Positions 27,464 through 35,931 of a DNA stretch of 52,531 nt are shown here, piece after piece (positions within the stretch are counted from its first letter, which is position 1; every line of letters starts with the position of its first letter). Made by a program: the position numbers and the translations under genes. This DNA comes from Gammaproteobacteria bacterium (GTDB lineage: Bacteria; Pseudomonadota; Gammaproteobacteria; SURF-13): positions 1-52,531 of the forward strand of contig JAURVQ010000046.1 in assembly GCA_030655395.1 (NCBI GenBank). The letters are read 5' to 3'. The notes beneath the pieces are model-generated. The model saw nothing but the letters and a program-made list of their open reading frames with translations. It made no database searches and was not told the DNA's origin.

Positions 27464-27592
27464 GGCTGAGCGGATGAACATTCGCTTATGCAGATAATAA
27501 TAATCAATAAAATTCTGATACTCAATGCCTAAAATGGTTCGTCTGCAATTAGGCGCTCTGGTGCCTTAAAAGCTGATAGAATCAGCAGGGTC

Positions 27593-27905
27593 GGGCCTGT
27601 AGCTCAGTTGGTTAGAGCAGGGGACTCATCAAAATGGTGCGTTCATATTGAAAGATATGAAATGAACGGGATGAATTCAGGGAAACCTTCCAGTTAAGCG
27701 CTGATGGCAACCCTGAGCCAAGTCGGAGGTACACCTCCGAAAGGTGCAGAGACTACCTGAGAGCTTGAGTGCTCTTAATGACAGGCGTAGAGCGTCCCGC
27801 ACCCAAAATGGTAATTCCATGGGTGATGAGATAGTCCACTCCCACTAGAAATAGCGGGGTCAGTGAATCCCTTGGTCGTAGGTTCGAGTCCTACCGGGCC
27901 CACCA
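27593..27905 (+). tRNA. tRNA with CAU anticodon (probably tRNA-Ile2), interrupted by a group I intron
   Basis: The exons are 27593-27629 and 27866-27905. Joined, they give a canonical cloverleaf: acceptor GGGCCTG pairs with CGGGCCC, D arm GCTC/GAGC, anticodon stem GGGGA/TCCCT with loop CTCATAA (anticodon CAU), T arm GTAGG-TTCGAGT-CCTAC, discriminator A and encoded CCA. The extended form GACTCATAATCCCTTGGTCG resembles tRNA-Ile2(CAU), whose C34 becomes lysidine via TilS; elongator tRNA-Met is the alternative. The insertion after U36 is the same place as the known group I intron in Azoarcus tRNA-Ile(CAU). Confidence 0.92.
27630..27865 (+). ncRNA. group I self-splicing intron (IC3-like) in the tRNA anticodon loop
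   Basis: About 236 nt, with no reading frame inside. The 5' exon ends in U27629, which can form the required U-G wobble with G27637; P1 then pairs 27623-27629 with 27637-27643, one mismatch. The intron ends in G27865 (omega-G). Conserved core parts are visible: GGCAACCCTGAGCCAAG (27706-27722), a perfect TCGGAGGT/ACCTCCGA hairpin (27723-27740), GGTGCAGAGACTA with GACTA (27751-27755) pairing to TAGTC (27832-27836) as P7 (the G-binding helix), and a terminal CACCCA/TGGGTG hairpin. The core closely resembles those of cyanobacterial tRNA-Leu and Azoarcus introns. Confidence 0.9.
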
Positions 27906-27916
27906 TCTATAAAAAC

Positions 27917-29233
27917 ATGTCCACGCCTGCACCCAAAGTCGGTTTTGTCAGCCTCGGTTGTCCCAAGGCCCTGGTGGACTCCGAGCAAATCCTCACGCAA
28001 CTGCGCGCCGAAGGTTATGCGGTGGCGCCTACCTATCAGGACGCCGATCTCGTCATCGTCAACACCTGCGGTTTTATCGACGCGGCGGTGGAGGAATCGC
28101 TCGACGCCATCGGCGAGGCGTTGGCGGAGAACGGCAAGGTGATCGTGACCGGTTGCCTCGGCGCCAAGGGCGACGTGGTCAAGCAGGCGCATCCCGCGGT
28201 GCTCGCCGTCACCGGGCCACACGCCTTGCAGGAAGTGATGAGCGCAGTACACACTCATTTGCCCGCGCCACACGATCCATTTATCAGTCTCATTCCGCCA
28301 CAAGGCATCCGGCTCACACCGCAGCATTACGCCTATTTAAAAATTTCCGAAGGTTGTAATCATCGCTGCACGTTTTGCATCATTCCCTCCATGCGCGGCG
28401 ATCTTGTGAGCCGACCCATCAACGAAGTGATGCAGGAGGCGGAAAATCTGGTCAACGCAGGCGTGAAAGAGTTGCTCGTTATCTCACAAGACACCAGCGC
28501 CTACGGCGTGGACATAAAATACCGCACCGGTTTCTGGCGCGGGCGGCCCGTGAAGACACACATCACGCCGCTGGCGCAGGCGCTGGGCGAACTGGGTGTG
28601 TGGGTGCGGCTGCATTATGTCTACCCCTATCCGCATGTGGATGAGCTCATCCCGCTCATGGCGGAGGGTAAAATCCTGCCCTATCTCGACGTGCCGCTGC
28701 AGCACGCGAGTCCCGCCATCCTCAAGGCCATGAAGCGCCCGGCGAACAGTGAAGACACGCTGGCGCGCATCCGGCGCTGGCGCGAAATCTGTCCCGAGAT
28801 TACGCTGCGCAGCACGTTTATCACGGGCTTTCCCGGCGAGACCGAAGACGACTTCGAACGCCTGCTGGACTTTCTGCGTGCCGCCGAACTGGATCGCGTC
28901 GGCTGCTTTGCCTATTCGCCGGTGGAGGGCGCGCGCGCCAACGTGCTCGCCCACCCCGTGCCGGAGGAAGTTAAGTTAGAGCGTCAGGCACGCCTGATGG
29001 CCGCTCAAGAGGAGATATCGGCCGCCAAGCTGCAACGCAGGCTGGGCCAGACTTGCCGGGTGTTGATTGATGAAGTCAGCGAGACCGGCGCCAGCGCACG
29101 CTCGGCCCGCGAGGCGCCTGATATTGACGGTGTGATACGGCTTCCCGGCGGCGCTGGGCTGCGCGCGGGGGAGTGGGCGCAGGTGCGCATCACCGCGGCC
29201 AGCGCGCACGATCTGGAGGCCGAAAAAATCTAG
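27917..29233 (+). CDS. rimO: ribosomal protein S12 methylthiotransferase RimO
   Basis: A radical-SAM enzyme with two [4Fe-4S] clusters that adds a methylthio group to an Asp of ribosomal protein S12. 438 residues. Order: UPF0004 domain ([39 protein letters not shown]), radical SAM CxxxCxxC in [28 protein letters not shown]-like [12 protein letters not shown], and a C-terminal TRAM domain. The start ATG 27917 is only 12 nt after the tRNA CCA and has no Shine-Dalgarno, so after tRNA 3' processing the mRNA would be nearly leaderless. Confidence 0.96.
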   Translation: MSTPAPKVGFVSLGCPKALVDSEQILTQLRAEGYAVAPTYQDADLVIVNTCGFIDAAVEESLDAIGEALAENGKVIVTGCLGAKGDVVKQAHPAVLAVTGPHALQEVMSAVHTHLPAPHDPFISLIPPQGIRLTPQHYAYLKISEGCNHRCTFCIIPSMRGDLVSRPINEVMQEAENLVNAGVKELLVISQDTSAYGVDIKYRTGFWRGRPVKTHITPLAQALGELGVWVRLHYVYPYPHVDELIPLMAEGKILPYLDVPLQHASPAILKAMKRPANSEDTLARIRRWREICPEITLRSTFITGFPGETEDDFERLLDFLRAAELDRVGCFAYSPVEGARANVLAHPVPEEVKLERQARLMAAQEEISAAKLQRRLGQTCRVLIDEVSETGASARSAREAPDIDGVIRLPGGAGLRAGEWAQVRITAASAHDLEAEKI

Positions 29234-29337
29234 CGCGCGGTGTGTATTGCGAGGCAAAAAATGTGCTACGCTCACATAGCCTTTTGCTGGAATGGCTCGG
29301 GGAGATACAAAATATTAAAATTATTCCAGCGGAGTGC

Positions 29338-29367
29338 TTGACAAACGAAACGGCCCCGTCATACCAT
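29338..29367 (+). promoter_or_regulatory. sigma-70 promoter of the metallophosphoesterase/cytochrome operon
   Basis: A perfect TTGACA (29338-29343) is 18 bp from TACCAT (29362-29367). The roughly 85-bp leader after it is AT-rich and ends in AGGAGAG before the ATG at 29461. Confidence 0.72.
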
Positions 29368-29460
29368 CTAACGCGGTTAATATAAAACCTTAAGAAACAG
29401 GTAATTCGTTGATTAACCTCAGAAAATTAAAAAATCCACAAGCCAAATAGGAGAGTAACG

Positions 29461-30567
29461 ATGATGAATATCAGTCGCCGTAATTTCCTCAAGGGTGCAG
29501 CTGCCACGGGTGTCGGCAGCATTCTTCCCTTGAGCATGGTCACGGTCGAGGCCGAGGCAGGTGAGTCATTCACCTTCGCCTGGATCACCGACCAGCATCT
29601 GCAACTAATCTCTGGCGCCAAGTTCGTGAAGAGCTGGGACGACGGTTTCAAGCTGGCGATCAGCGAAGTAATGAACGCCAACCCGAAGCCCGACTTCTGC
29701 TACTTCGGTGGTGATCTGGCCCAGGCCGGCCTGAAGGCCGAACTGGATCACGGTATGGACATGTGGTCCAAGACCGGCCTCAAGGTTAAAGCCATTAACG
29801 GTGAGCATGACTACTTCCTCGACATGGGCAAGTCTTCACGCGCCGCCTACGGCATGCCCTCTGACAACTACACCTTCGAGCACAAGGGCGTGCAGTTCAT
29901 CATGCTGACCACCATCCGTGGTGCCGAGGACTGGGAAAAGCGTCACGCCAAAAACCCCCAGATCCGCATGAACGAGATGATGCGCATAGACAACTATGTG
30001 GATGGTTCTGCCTTCCGTCTGGGTCGTGAAGGCCTGGCCTGGTTGAAGAAGACCGTCGCCGGTCTGGACAAGAACAAGCACACGATCGTGTGCTCGCACT
30101 CCCCGATACAGAAGATCTACAGCGGCTGGAACTTCTGGACCGAGGACGCGGAAGAGATCCAGGCTGCGTTGAAGGACATCAAGCGTGTGACCGTGCTGTA
30201 CAACCACGTGCATCAACCTATGGCCAGCCAGAAGGGCAACATTGCCTTCTTCTCCAACTTCTCGACTGCTTGGCCGTGGCCGCATGTAAGCACCGTGGCC
30301 GATGCCACCATGTGCGGAGACGGCGCTTACAAGGGCTGCGAAAAGGGTTCGGACTACTACCCGAAACTGATCCTGCCTTATCATCGCGCTGACGTGGCCA
30401 ACTTCCGTGATGCGACCGGCTGGTCCATCGTCAACACGGATACCGGCGGCAAGTTCGACGTCACGGTCACCCAGTGGGGCGACAATCCCAAGCGTAATAT
30501 CACTTGGGATGGCCAGCTCAAGGAAGTGGGCGCCGCTCCTGCCACCAAAGCCCAGATACAGTACTAA
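29461..30567 (+). CDS. Tat-exported calcineurin-like metallophosphoesterase
   Basis: 368 residues. A twin-arginine signal (ISRRNFLKGAAATGVGS, residues 4-20) targets a folded protein to the periplasm. The metallophosphoesterase motifs appear in order: D44-Q-H46 (WITDQHLQL), G84-D85 (YFGGDLAQAG), G114-E-H-D (NGEHDYF), H213 (CSHSP) and H249-V-H251 (YNHVHQP). The usual Asn of GNHD is Glu115. It lacks the 5'-nucleotidase C-terminal domain of SoxB. Codon use looks biased as in strongly expressed genes. It is followed after 19 bp by a SoxA/TsdA-like cytochrome gene, which suggests the two proteins act together. Substrate unknown; a periplasmic phosphatase or a SoxB-like thiol-ester hydrolase are both possible. 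Confidence 0.85.
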   Translation: MMNISRRNFLKGAAATGVGSILPLSMVTVEAEAGESFTFAWITDQHLQLISGAKFVKSWDDGFKLAISEVMNANPKPDFCYFGGDLAQAGLKAELDHGMDMWSKTGLKVKAINGEHDYFLDMGKSSRAAYGMPSDNYTFEHKGVQFIMLTTIRGAEDWEKRHAKNPQIRMNEMMRIDNYVDGSAFRLGREGLAWLKKTVAGLDKNKHTIVCSHSPIQKIYSGWNFWTEDAEEIQAALKDIKRVTVLYNHVHQPMASQKGNIAFFSNFSTAWPWPHVSTVADATMCGDGAYKGCEKGSDYYPKLILPYHRADVANFRDATGWSIVNTDTGGKFDVTVTQWGDNPKRNITWDGQLKEVGAAPATKAQIQY

Positions 30568-30586
30568 GAGAATAAGGAGAAAACCT

Positions 30587-30997
30587 ATGATGATTCGTAA
30601 AAGCACATTGGCCGCGCTGGGCGCGTCCTTTATTCTGGGCCTTGCCGTGACGGCGTCAGCGCATGCCGAAGCCGTGAAAGACACTGCCAAGTGGGACAGT
30701 GAGTTCAAGGCTTCCGTAAAGCGCGGTGACGGTCTGTTCCACGGTGGAATCAAGAGCAGCAACGAGGTGGCCTGCGTTCAGTGCCATCCGGAAGGCTCTA
30801 ACACCCACGCGGAGACCTATCCCAAGTACCAGAAGCAGCTCGGCAAGGTGTCGCAGCTGTGGGAGATGGCCAACTGGTGCCTCGAGAACCCGCTGGAAAG
30901 CAAGCCTATGGCTGCGGACAGTCAGGACATGGTCGATTTGGTTGCCTACATGACCATGATCCGTAGGGGTTACAAGCTGGAAGCTGGCAAGTACTAA
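30587..30997 (+). CDS. periplasmic monoheme cytochrome c, SoxA/TsdA-like
   Basis: 136 residues. Signal peptide to about residue 27 (ALGASFILGLAVTASAHA). One heme site, CVQCH (63-67), in a context NEVACVQCHPEGSNTHAETY that resembles SoxA/TsdA cytochromes. The following LGKVSQLWEMANWCLENPLE places Cys98 where SoxA has its heme-ligating Cys (family knowledge); Met94 and Met108 are other possible ligands. The C-terminus MVDLVAYMTMIRRG matches the terminal helix of that family. AAGGAG precedes the ATG. It should pass electrons from a reaction involving the upstream Tat metallophosphoesterase, but that is inference. Confidence 0.85.
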   Translation: MMIRKSTLAALGASFILGLAVTASAHAEAVKDTAKWDSEFKASVKRGDGLFHGGIKSSNEVACVQCHPEGSNTHAETYPKYQKQLGKVSQLWEMANWCLENPLESKPMAADSQDMVDLVAYMTMIRRGYKLEAGKY

Positions 30998-31029
30998 TAT
31001 TTATTAGCTAGTCATTGCAGTAGTTCAAG

Positions 31030-31062
31030 ACGGCACTGTGGCAACACAGTGCCGTTTTTTTT
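31030..31062 (+). terminator. rho-independent terminator after the cytochrome gene
   Basis: ACGGCACTGTG-GCAA-CACAGTGCCGT is a perfect 11-bp stem with a tetraloop, followed by TTTTTTT. It closes the two-gene operon. Confidence 0.96.
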
Positions 31063-31112
31063 AAGACGGATACAAGAGAAAAGAGGCAAGAGAACAGGAC
31101 GTGACTTCTCGG

Positions 31113-31355
31113 CTAATCTTGCGTCGCCAGATGAGTGCCTTGCCAAGCTGTTTCCGCCATGCAGTTAATGTAATCACATAGGGCGGCATGAATAGATCAC
31201 GTCGCCCAAGGGGCGCAACAACACTCCGTTTCCCAGTGTGTGTTGGCAAACGCGCAAGCCGCTTCGCTGCTGCCACGGATAAGGCGTGCGCGTGGCGTAA
31301 TTGTCGTAGAAGGCCTGATAACTTTCATCCGTGGTGAGCACGGCGGAAAGCGGCT
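31113..31355 (-). pseudogene. bioA: decayed bioA (adenosylmethionine-8-amino-7-oxononanoate aminotransferase) remnant
   Basis: Reading the minus strand from 31355: KPLSAVLTTDESYQAFYDNY is an internal BioA segment. It jumps in frame to WQQRSGLRVCQHTLGNGVLL and RPLGDVIY. A frameshift then gives MPPYVIT, and a second one gives MAETAWQGTHLATQD and a stop at 31113. All pieces match the C-terminal half of BioA in order, but roughly 100 internal residues, the N-terminal half and the frame are lost. The fragment begins right at the metF stop. It cannot encode a working enzyme. Confidence 0.82.
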
Positions 31356-32252
31356 TTACTGGGTGACTGGGTGACTTGGTGTTGGATGTTCGCTTAAGCG
31401 TAGATTATTCCAGATGGCGATGGTGGGGACGGCCTGATTCATGGTGTAAAAATGCAGGCCCGGTGCACCGGCATCGAGCAGCTCGCGGCACAGTTCAGTG
31501 ACGACATCCAGGCCGAAGGCGCGCAGCGAGGCGGCATCATCGCCAAAGGCTTCGAGGCGTTTGCGCAGCCAGCGCGGAATTTCCGCGCCGCAGCGGTCGG
31601 AAAAACGCGCGAGTTGCGTGTAATTCGTGATCGGCATGATGCCGGGCACGATGGGCAACGTCACGCCCATCTTTTCGCAGCTCTCCACGAAGCGGTAATA
31701 GGCGTCCGCGTTGTAAAAATACTGCGTCATGGCGCTGTCCGCGCCCGCTTCGACCTTGCGCTTGAAGTTCTGTAAATCGTGCGCGGCGTCGCGCGCATCG
31801 GGGTGAAACTCCGGGTAGGCGGCCACCTCGATATGAAAATGATCGCCCGCCTCGGCGCGGATAAACTCGACGAGGTCGCGCGCATAAGGCAGCTCGCCGG
31901 GCTTGCTCGCGCCTGCGGGGAGATCGCCGCGCAGCGCCACGATGTGGCGGATGCCGTGCTGTTTGTAGGCGGTCAATAACGCACGCAGGTCTGCACGTGA
32001 GGCGGCGATGCAGGAGAGATGGGGCGCGGCCTGCAGTCCCGCCTTTTGTATCTCGACGACGGTTTCCAGGGTGCGGTCGCGCGTACTGCCGCCCGCGCCG
32101 AAGGTCACCGAGAAAAAGCGCGGGTTTAGCTTGGCGAGTTCGCTACGCGTTTCGCGTAGCTTGACGGCGGCCTCTTCATTTTTGGTCGGAAAGAATTCAA
32201 AGCTGAAGACACGCTCGTGTTGTTTTTGGGATTGCATATATTGAAACTTCAT
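31356..32252 (-). CDS. metF: 5,10-methylenetetrahydrofolate reductase
   Basis: FAD-dependent reduction of methylene-THF to methyl-THF, the methyl donor for methionine synthesis. TIM-barrel of 298 residues: FSFEFFPTKNEEA, SVTFGAGGSTRDRTLETV, IVALRGDLP, IEVAAYPEFHPDA, and DSAMTQYFYNADAYYRFVES. A start at ATG 32252 is assumed; ATG 32237 is an alternative and neither has a clear ribosome site. Its last residues (HPTPSHPVTQ) run into the bioA remnant. Together with ahcY and metK it forms a same-strand methyl-cycle group. Confidence 0.95.
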   Translation of the reverse strand: MKFQYMQSQKQHERVFSFEFFPTKNEEAAVKLRETRSELAKLNPRFFSVTFGAGGSTRDRTLETVVEIQKAGLQAAPHLSCIAASRADLRALLTAYKQHGIRHIVALRGDLPAGASKPGELPYARDLVEFIRAEAGDHFHIEVAAYPEFHPDARDAAHDLQNFKRKVEAGADSAMTQYFYNADAYYRFVESCEKMGVTLPIVPGIMPITNYTQLARFSDRCGAEIPRWLRKRLEAFGDDAASLRAFGLDVVTELCRELLDAGAPGLHFYTMNQAVPTIAIWNNLRLSEHPTPSHPVTQ

Positions 32253-32258
32253 AAAAAT

Positions 32259-32332
32259 GTAGGGCGGGTTAGCGCAGCGTAACCCGCCAACATTCGGTGG
32301 GTTACGGCGCTTACGCGCCTAACCCACCCTAC
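32259..32332. repeat. hairpin repeat between ahcY and metF
   Basis: Outer arms GTAGGGCGGGTTAG and CTAACCCACCCTAC pair; nested GCGTAACCCGCC and GGTGGGTTACGGC also pair. A typical intergenic REP-like element. Confidence 0.88.
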
Positions 32333-32333
32333 A

Positions 32334-33647
<1,314 letters not shown>

Positions 33648-33666
33648 GATTTTTCCTTTTTAAAGC

Positions 33667-33753
33667 CTCAACGCCAAGACGCAAAGTCGCCAAGAAATTA
33701 ATACTTGAACGATGTACTTTGTGATCTTGGCGTCTCTGCGTCTTTGCGTTGAG
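33667..33753. repeat. inverted repeat between metK and ahcY
   Basis: CTCAACGCCAAGACGCAAAG and CTTTGCGTTGAG/CTTGGCGTC segments form complementary arms. Repeats of this AACGCCAAG/CTTGGCG type are scattered in intergenic DNA of many bacteria. Confidence 0.85.
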
Positions 33754-33767
33754 TGGTCTAGACTGAG

Positions 33768-34937
33768 CTATGCGGCTTTAAGGCCGGCGGCCTCACGCAA
33801 TGCGGCGGCCTTGTCGGTGCGTTCCCAGGTGAAGTTCGCTTCCTCGCGCCCGAAGTGGCCGTAGGCGGCGGTTTGCTGGTAGATGGGGCGCAGCAGGTTC
33901 AGCATTTTAATCAGGCCGCGCGGACGCAGATCGAAGTGTGCGCGCACCAGTTGCACGATGCGCTCGTCACTGATCTTGCCGGTGCCGAAGGTGTCGACGC
34001 CGATCGAGGTGGGCTCGGCGACGCCGATGGCGTAGGAGACCTGTATCTCGCAGCGCTCGGCCAGACCGGCGGCGACGATGTTCTTCGCCACGTAGCGTCC
34101 GGCGTAGGCCGCGGAGCGGTCTACCTTGGACGGATCCTTGCCCGAAAAGGCGCCGCCGCCGTGACGCGCCATGCCGCCGTAGGTATCGACGATGATCTTG
34201 CGTCCGGTGAGTCCGCAGTCGCCCATGGGGCCGCCGACCACAAAACGTCCGGTGGGATTGATGAAGAAGCGTGTGTCCTTGCTGAGCCACTCCGCAGGCA
34301 GCACGTGCAGGATGATCTCATCCATCACCGCTTCCTTGAGTGCCTGGTAGGAGATATCCGGGCTGTGCTGGGTGGACAGCACCACGGCGTCGATGCCCAC
34401 CGGTTTGTGATTTTCATAACGGAAGGTGACCTGGCTCTTGGCATCCGGGCGCAGCCACGGCAGCGTGCCGTTCTTGCGCACCTCGGCCTGACGCTTGACC
34501 AGGCGGTGCGCGTAGGTGATGGGCGCCGGCATCAGCACGTCGGTCTCGTTGGTAGCGTAACCGAACATCAGGCCCTGGTCGCCAGCGCCCTGCTCGTGTT
34601 CCTGGGTCTCGTCCACCCCGGCCGCGATATCCGCCGACTGCTTGTCTATCGAGACCAGTACCGCGCACGATTGCCAGTCGAAGCCCATCTCGGAGCTGTT
34701 GTAACCGATGTTTTTCACCGTCTCGCGCACCACGGCGGGCATGTCCACCCACGCACTGGTGGTGATTTCACCCGCAATCACCACCATGCCGGTGGTGACC
34801 AGGGTTTCGCACGCCACACGCGCGCGCGCGTCCTGGGCCAGGATGGCGTCGAGAATGCCGTCTGAAATCTGATCGGCGACCTTGTCGGGATGTCCTTCGG
34901 AGACCGATTCAGAGGTGAATAAACTCATGGTGGCCAT
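33768..34937 (-). CDS. metK: S-adenosylmethionine synthetase
   Basis: Makes SAM from methionine and ATP. About 389 residues. Motifs: [20 protein letters not shown], the P-loop-like [34 protein letters not shown], and [21 protein letters not shown] 34937 is chosen as it follows GAGGAG; ATG 34928 and TTG 34949 are in-frame alternatives. It is divergent from the thioredoxin-fold gene at 35068. Confidence 0.96.
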   Translation of the reverse strand: MATMSLFTSESVSEGHPDKVADQISDGILDAILAQDARARVACETLVTTGMVVIAGEITTSAWVDMPAVVRETVKNIGYNSSEMGFDWQSCAVLVSIDKQSADIAAGVDETQEHEQGAGDQGLMFGYATNETDVLMPAPITYAHRLVKRQAEVRKNGTLPWLRPDAKSQVTFRYENHKPVGIDAVVLSTQHSPDISYQALKEAVMDEIILHVLPAEWLSKDTRFFINPTGRFVVGGPMGDCGLTGRKIIVDTYGGMARHGGGAFSGKDPSKVDRSAAYAGRYVAKNIVAAGLAERCEIQVSYAIGVAEPTSIGVDTFGTGKISDERIVQLVRAHFDLRPRGLIKMLNLLRPIYQQTAAYGHFGREEANFTWERTDKAAALREAAGLKAA

Positions 34938-35067
34938 GTCGCTCCTCAATGTTGTTGATATCTATAACCGCTAACGGCACAGGGATGCGCTAGTTTAGCG
35001 TGGCGGCGGCAATTTTTCATGCCAAATGTGTAAAATAGCGTGAGGATAATCGCTCGGAGGGTGTGTC

Positions 35068-35625
35068 ATGGTCAGGCTGGAGACGCCGGTGTGTGAATTT
35101 GGACGGCCTGCGCCGGATTTTTCCCTGCCGGGTGTGGACGGCAAGCAGTGGACGCTTGCGCAATGCCGTGGCGAAAAGGGATTGCTGGTGATGTTCATCT
35201 GTAACCACTGCCCCTATGTGCAGGCGGTGCGCGAGCGCATGGTGCGGGATGCACGCGAGCTGCTCGATTACGGCGTCAAGAGTGTGGCGATTATGTCCAA
35301 TGACCCCGCCGACTACCCGGAGGACTCGTTCGAGAACATGCAGCAGGTGGCCGCTGAGTTCGGCTTCTCGTTCCCCTACTTGTGGGACAAGACCCAGGCC
35401 ACCGCCAAGGCCTACGGCGCCGTGTGCACCCCCGATTTCTTTGGCTATAACGCACAACTGGAGTTGCAATACCGTGGACGCCTCGACGCGAGCCGCAAGG
35501 AGGCCGCTCCGCCGGACGCCCGCCGCGACCTGTTCGAGGCGATGCGGCAGGTGGCGCTCACCGGAAATGGCCCGCGCGAGCAGATTCCGGGCATGGGCTG
35601 CTCGATAAAGTGGACGCAAGCCTGA
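35068..35625 (+). CDS. thioredoxin-family (peroxiredoxin-like) protein
   Basis: 185 residues, cytoplasmic. The fold is AhpC/TSA-like: APDFSLPGVDGKQWTLAQCR, LLVMFICNHCPYVQAVRERM with a CNHC redox motif, SVAIMSNDPADYPEDSFENM, PYLWDKTQATAKAYGAVCTP, and a C-terminal GCSIKW. It belongs to the PRX_like1 subgroup seen in many bacteria, probably a thiol-disulfide oxidoreductase or peroxidase; the substrate is unknown. The start is ATG 35068 with GGAGGG upstream. Confidence 0.87.
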   Translation: MVRLETPVCEFGRPAPDFSLPGVDGKQWTLAQCRGEKGLLVMFICNHCPYVQAVRERMVRDARELLDYGVKSVAIMSNDPADYPEDSFENMQQVAAEFGFSFPYLWDKTQATAKAYGAVCTPDFFGYNAQLELQYRGRLDASRKEAAPPDARRDLFEAMRQVALTGNGPREQIPGMGCSIKWTQA

Positions 35626-35931
35626 TCTGGCCGCCTCATTACTATTGCCGAAAGTCCGCAGGTAAGCCAAAATAACGGCTTGGGTGAGGCCGCCTGCGGG
35701 CGGTGTAAGTCCCCCAGCACAAACCCTGACCAAGCCAGGTTAGCGACCCCGGGCCAGTTGCCTCCAGGAGTAAGGCGCCGGGGAATTTTTTGCCATGGAA
35801 CATTGATCTCCCCGTGGAGAAAATTGGTGCGCGTAGCTGTGTGGTTTGCCGCAGCCGCTCAAGTGCGGCGCGGGCGCGAAGCGCCGGGTCGCAACGGATT
35901 CAGAATTTTATTTTTTAAGGTTTAAGTGGAA
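35626..35931 (+). ncRNA. structured intergenic region upstream of prk (candidate leader or sRNA)
   Basis: This 306-bp gap has no convincing gene. It holds several hairpins in series: CCGCAGG...CCTGCGG enclosing AAGCC/GGCTT (about 35656-35698), AACCCTG/CAGGTT (about 35722-35740), and an intrinsic-terminator-like hairpin at 35747-35791. A further TCTCCCCGTGGAGA hairpin and GC-rich repeats follow before prk. Such an array just before a CO2-fixation operon could be a leader that attenuates transcription, or the tail of a small RNA. I recognise no known riboswitch. Confidence 0.4.
35747..35791 (+). terminator. intrinsic terminator upstream of prk
   Basis: CCCCGGGCC pairs with GGCGCCGGGG (one bulge) around an 18-base loop, followed by AATTTTTT. 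It may end transcripts from the thioredoxin-fold gene or act as an attenuator ahead of prk. Confidence 0.7.

Noticed and set aside
35010-35030. Sigma-54-like TGGCATG...TTGC upstream of metK
   Set aside because: GG and GC are 11 bp apart instead of 10, and no NtrC-type dyad is nearby.
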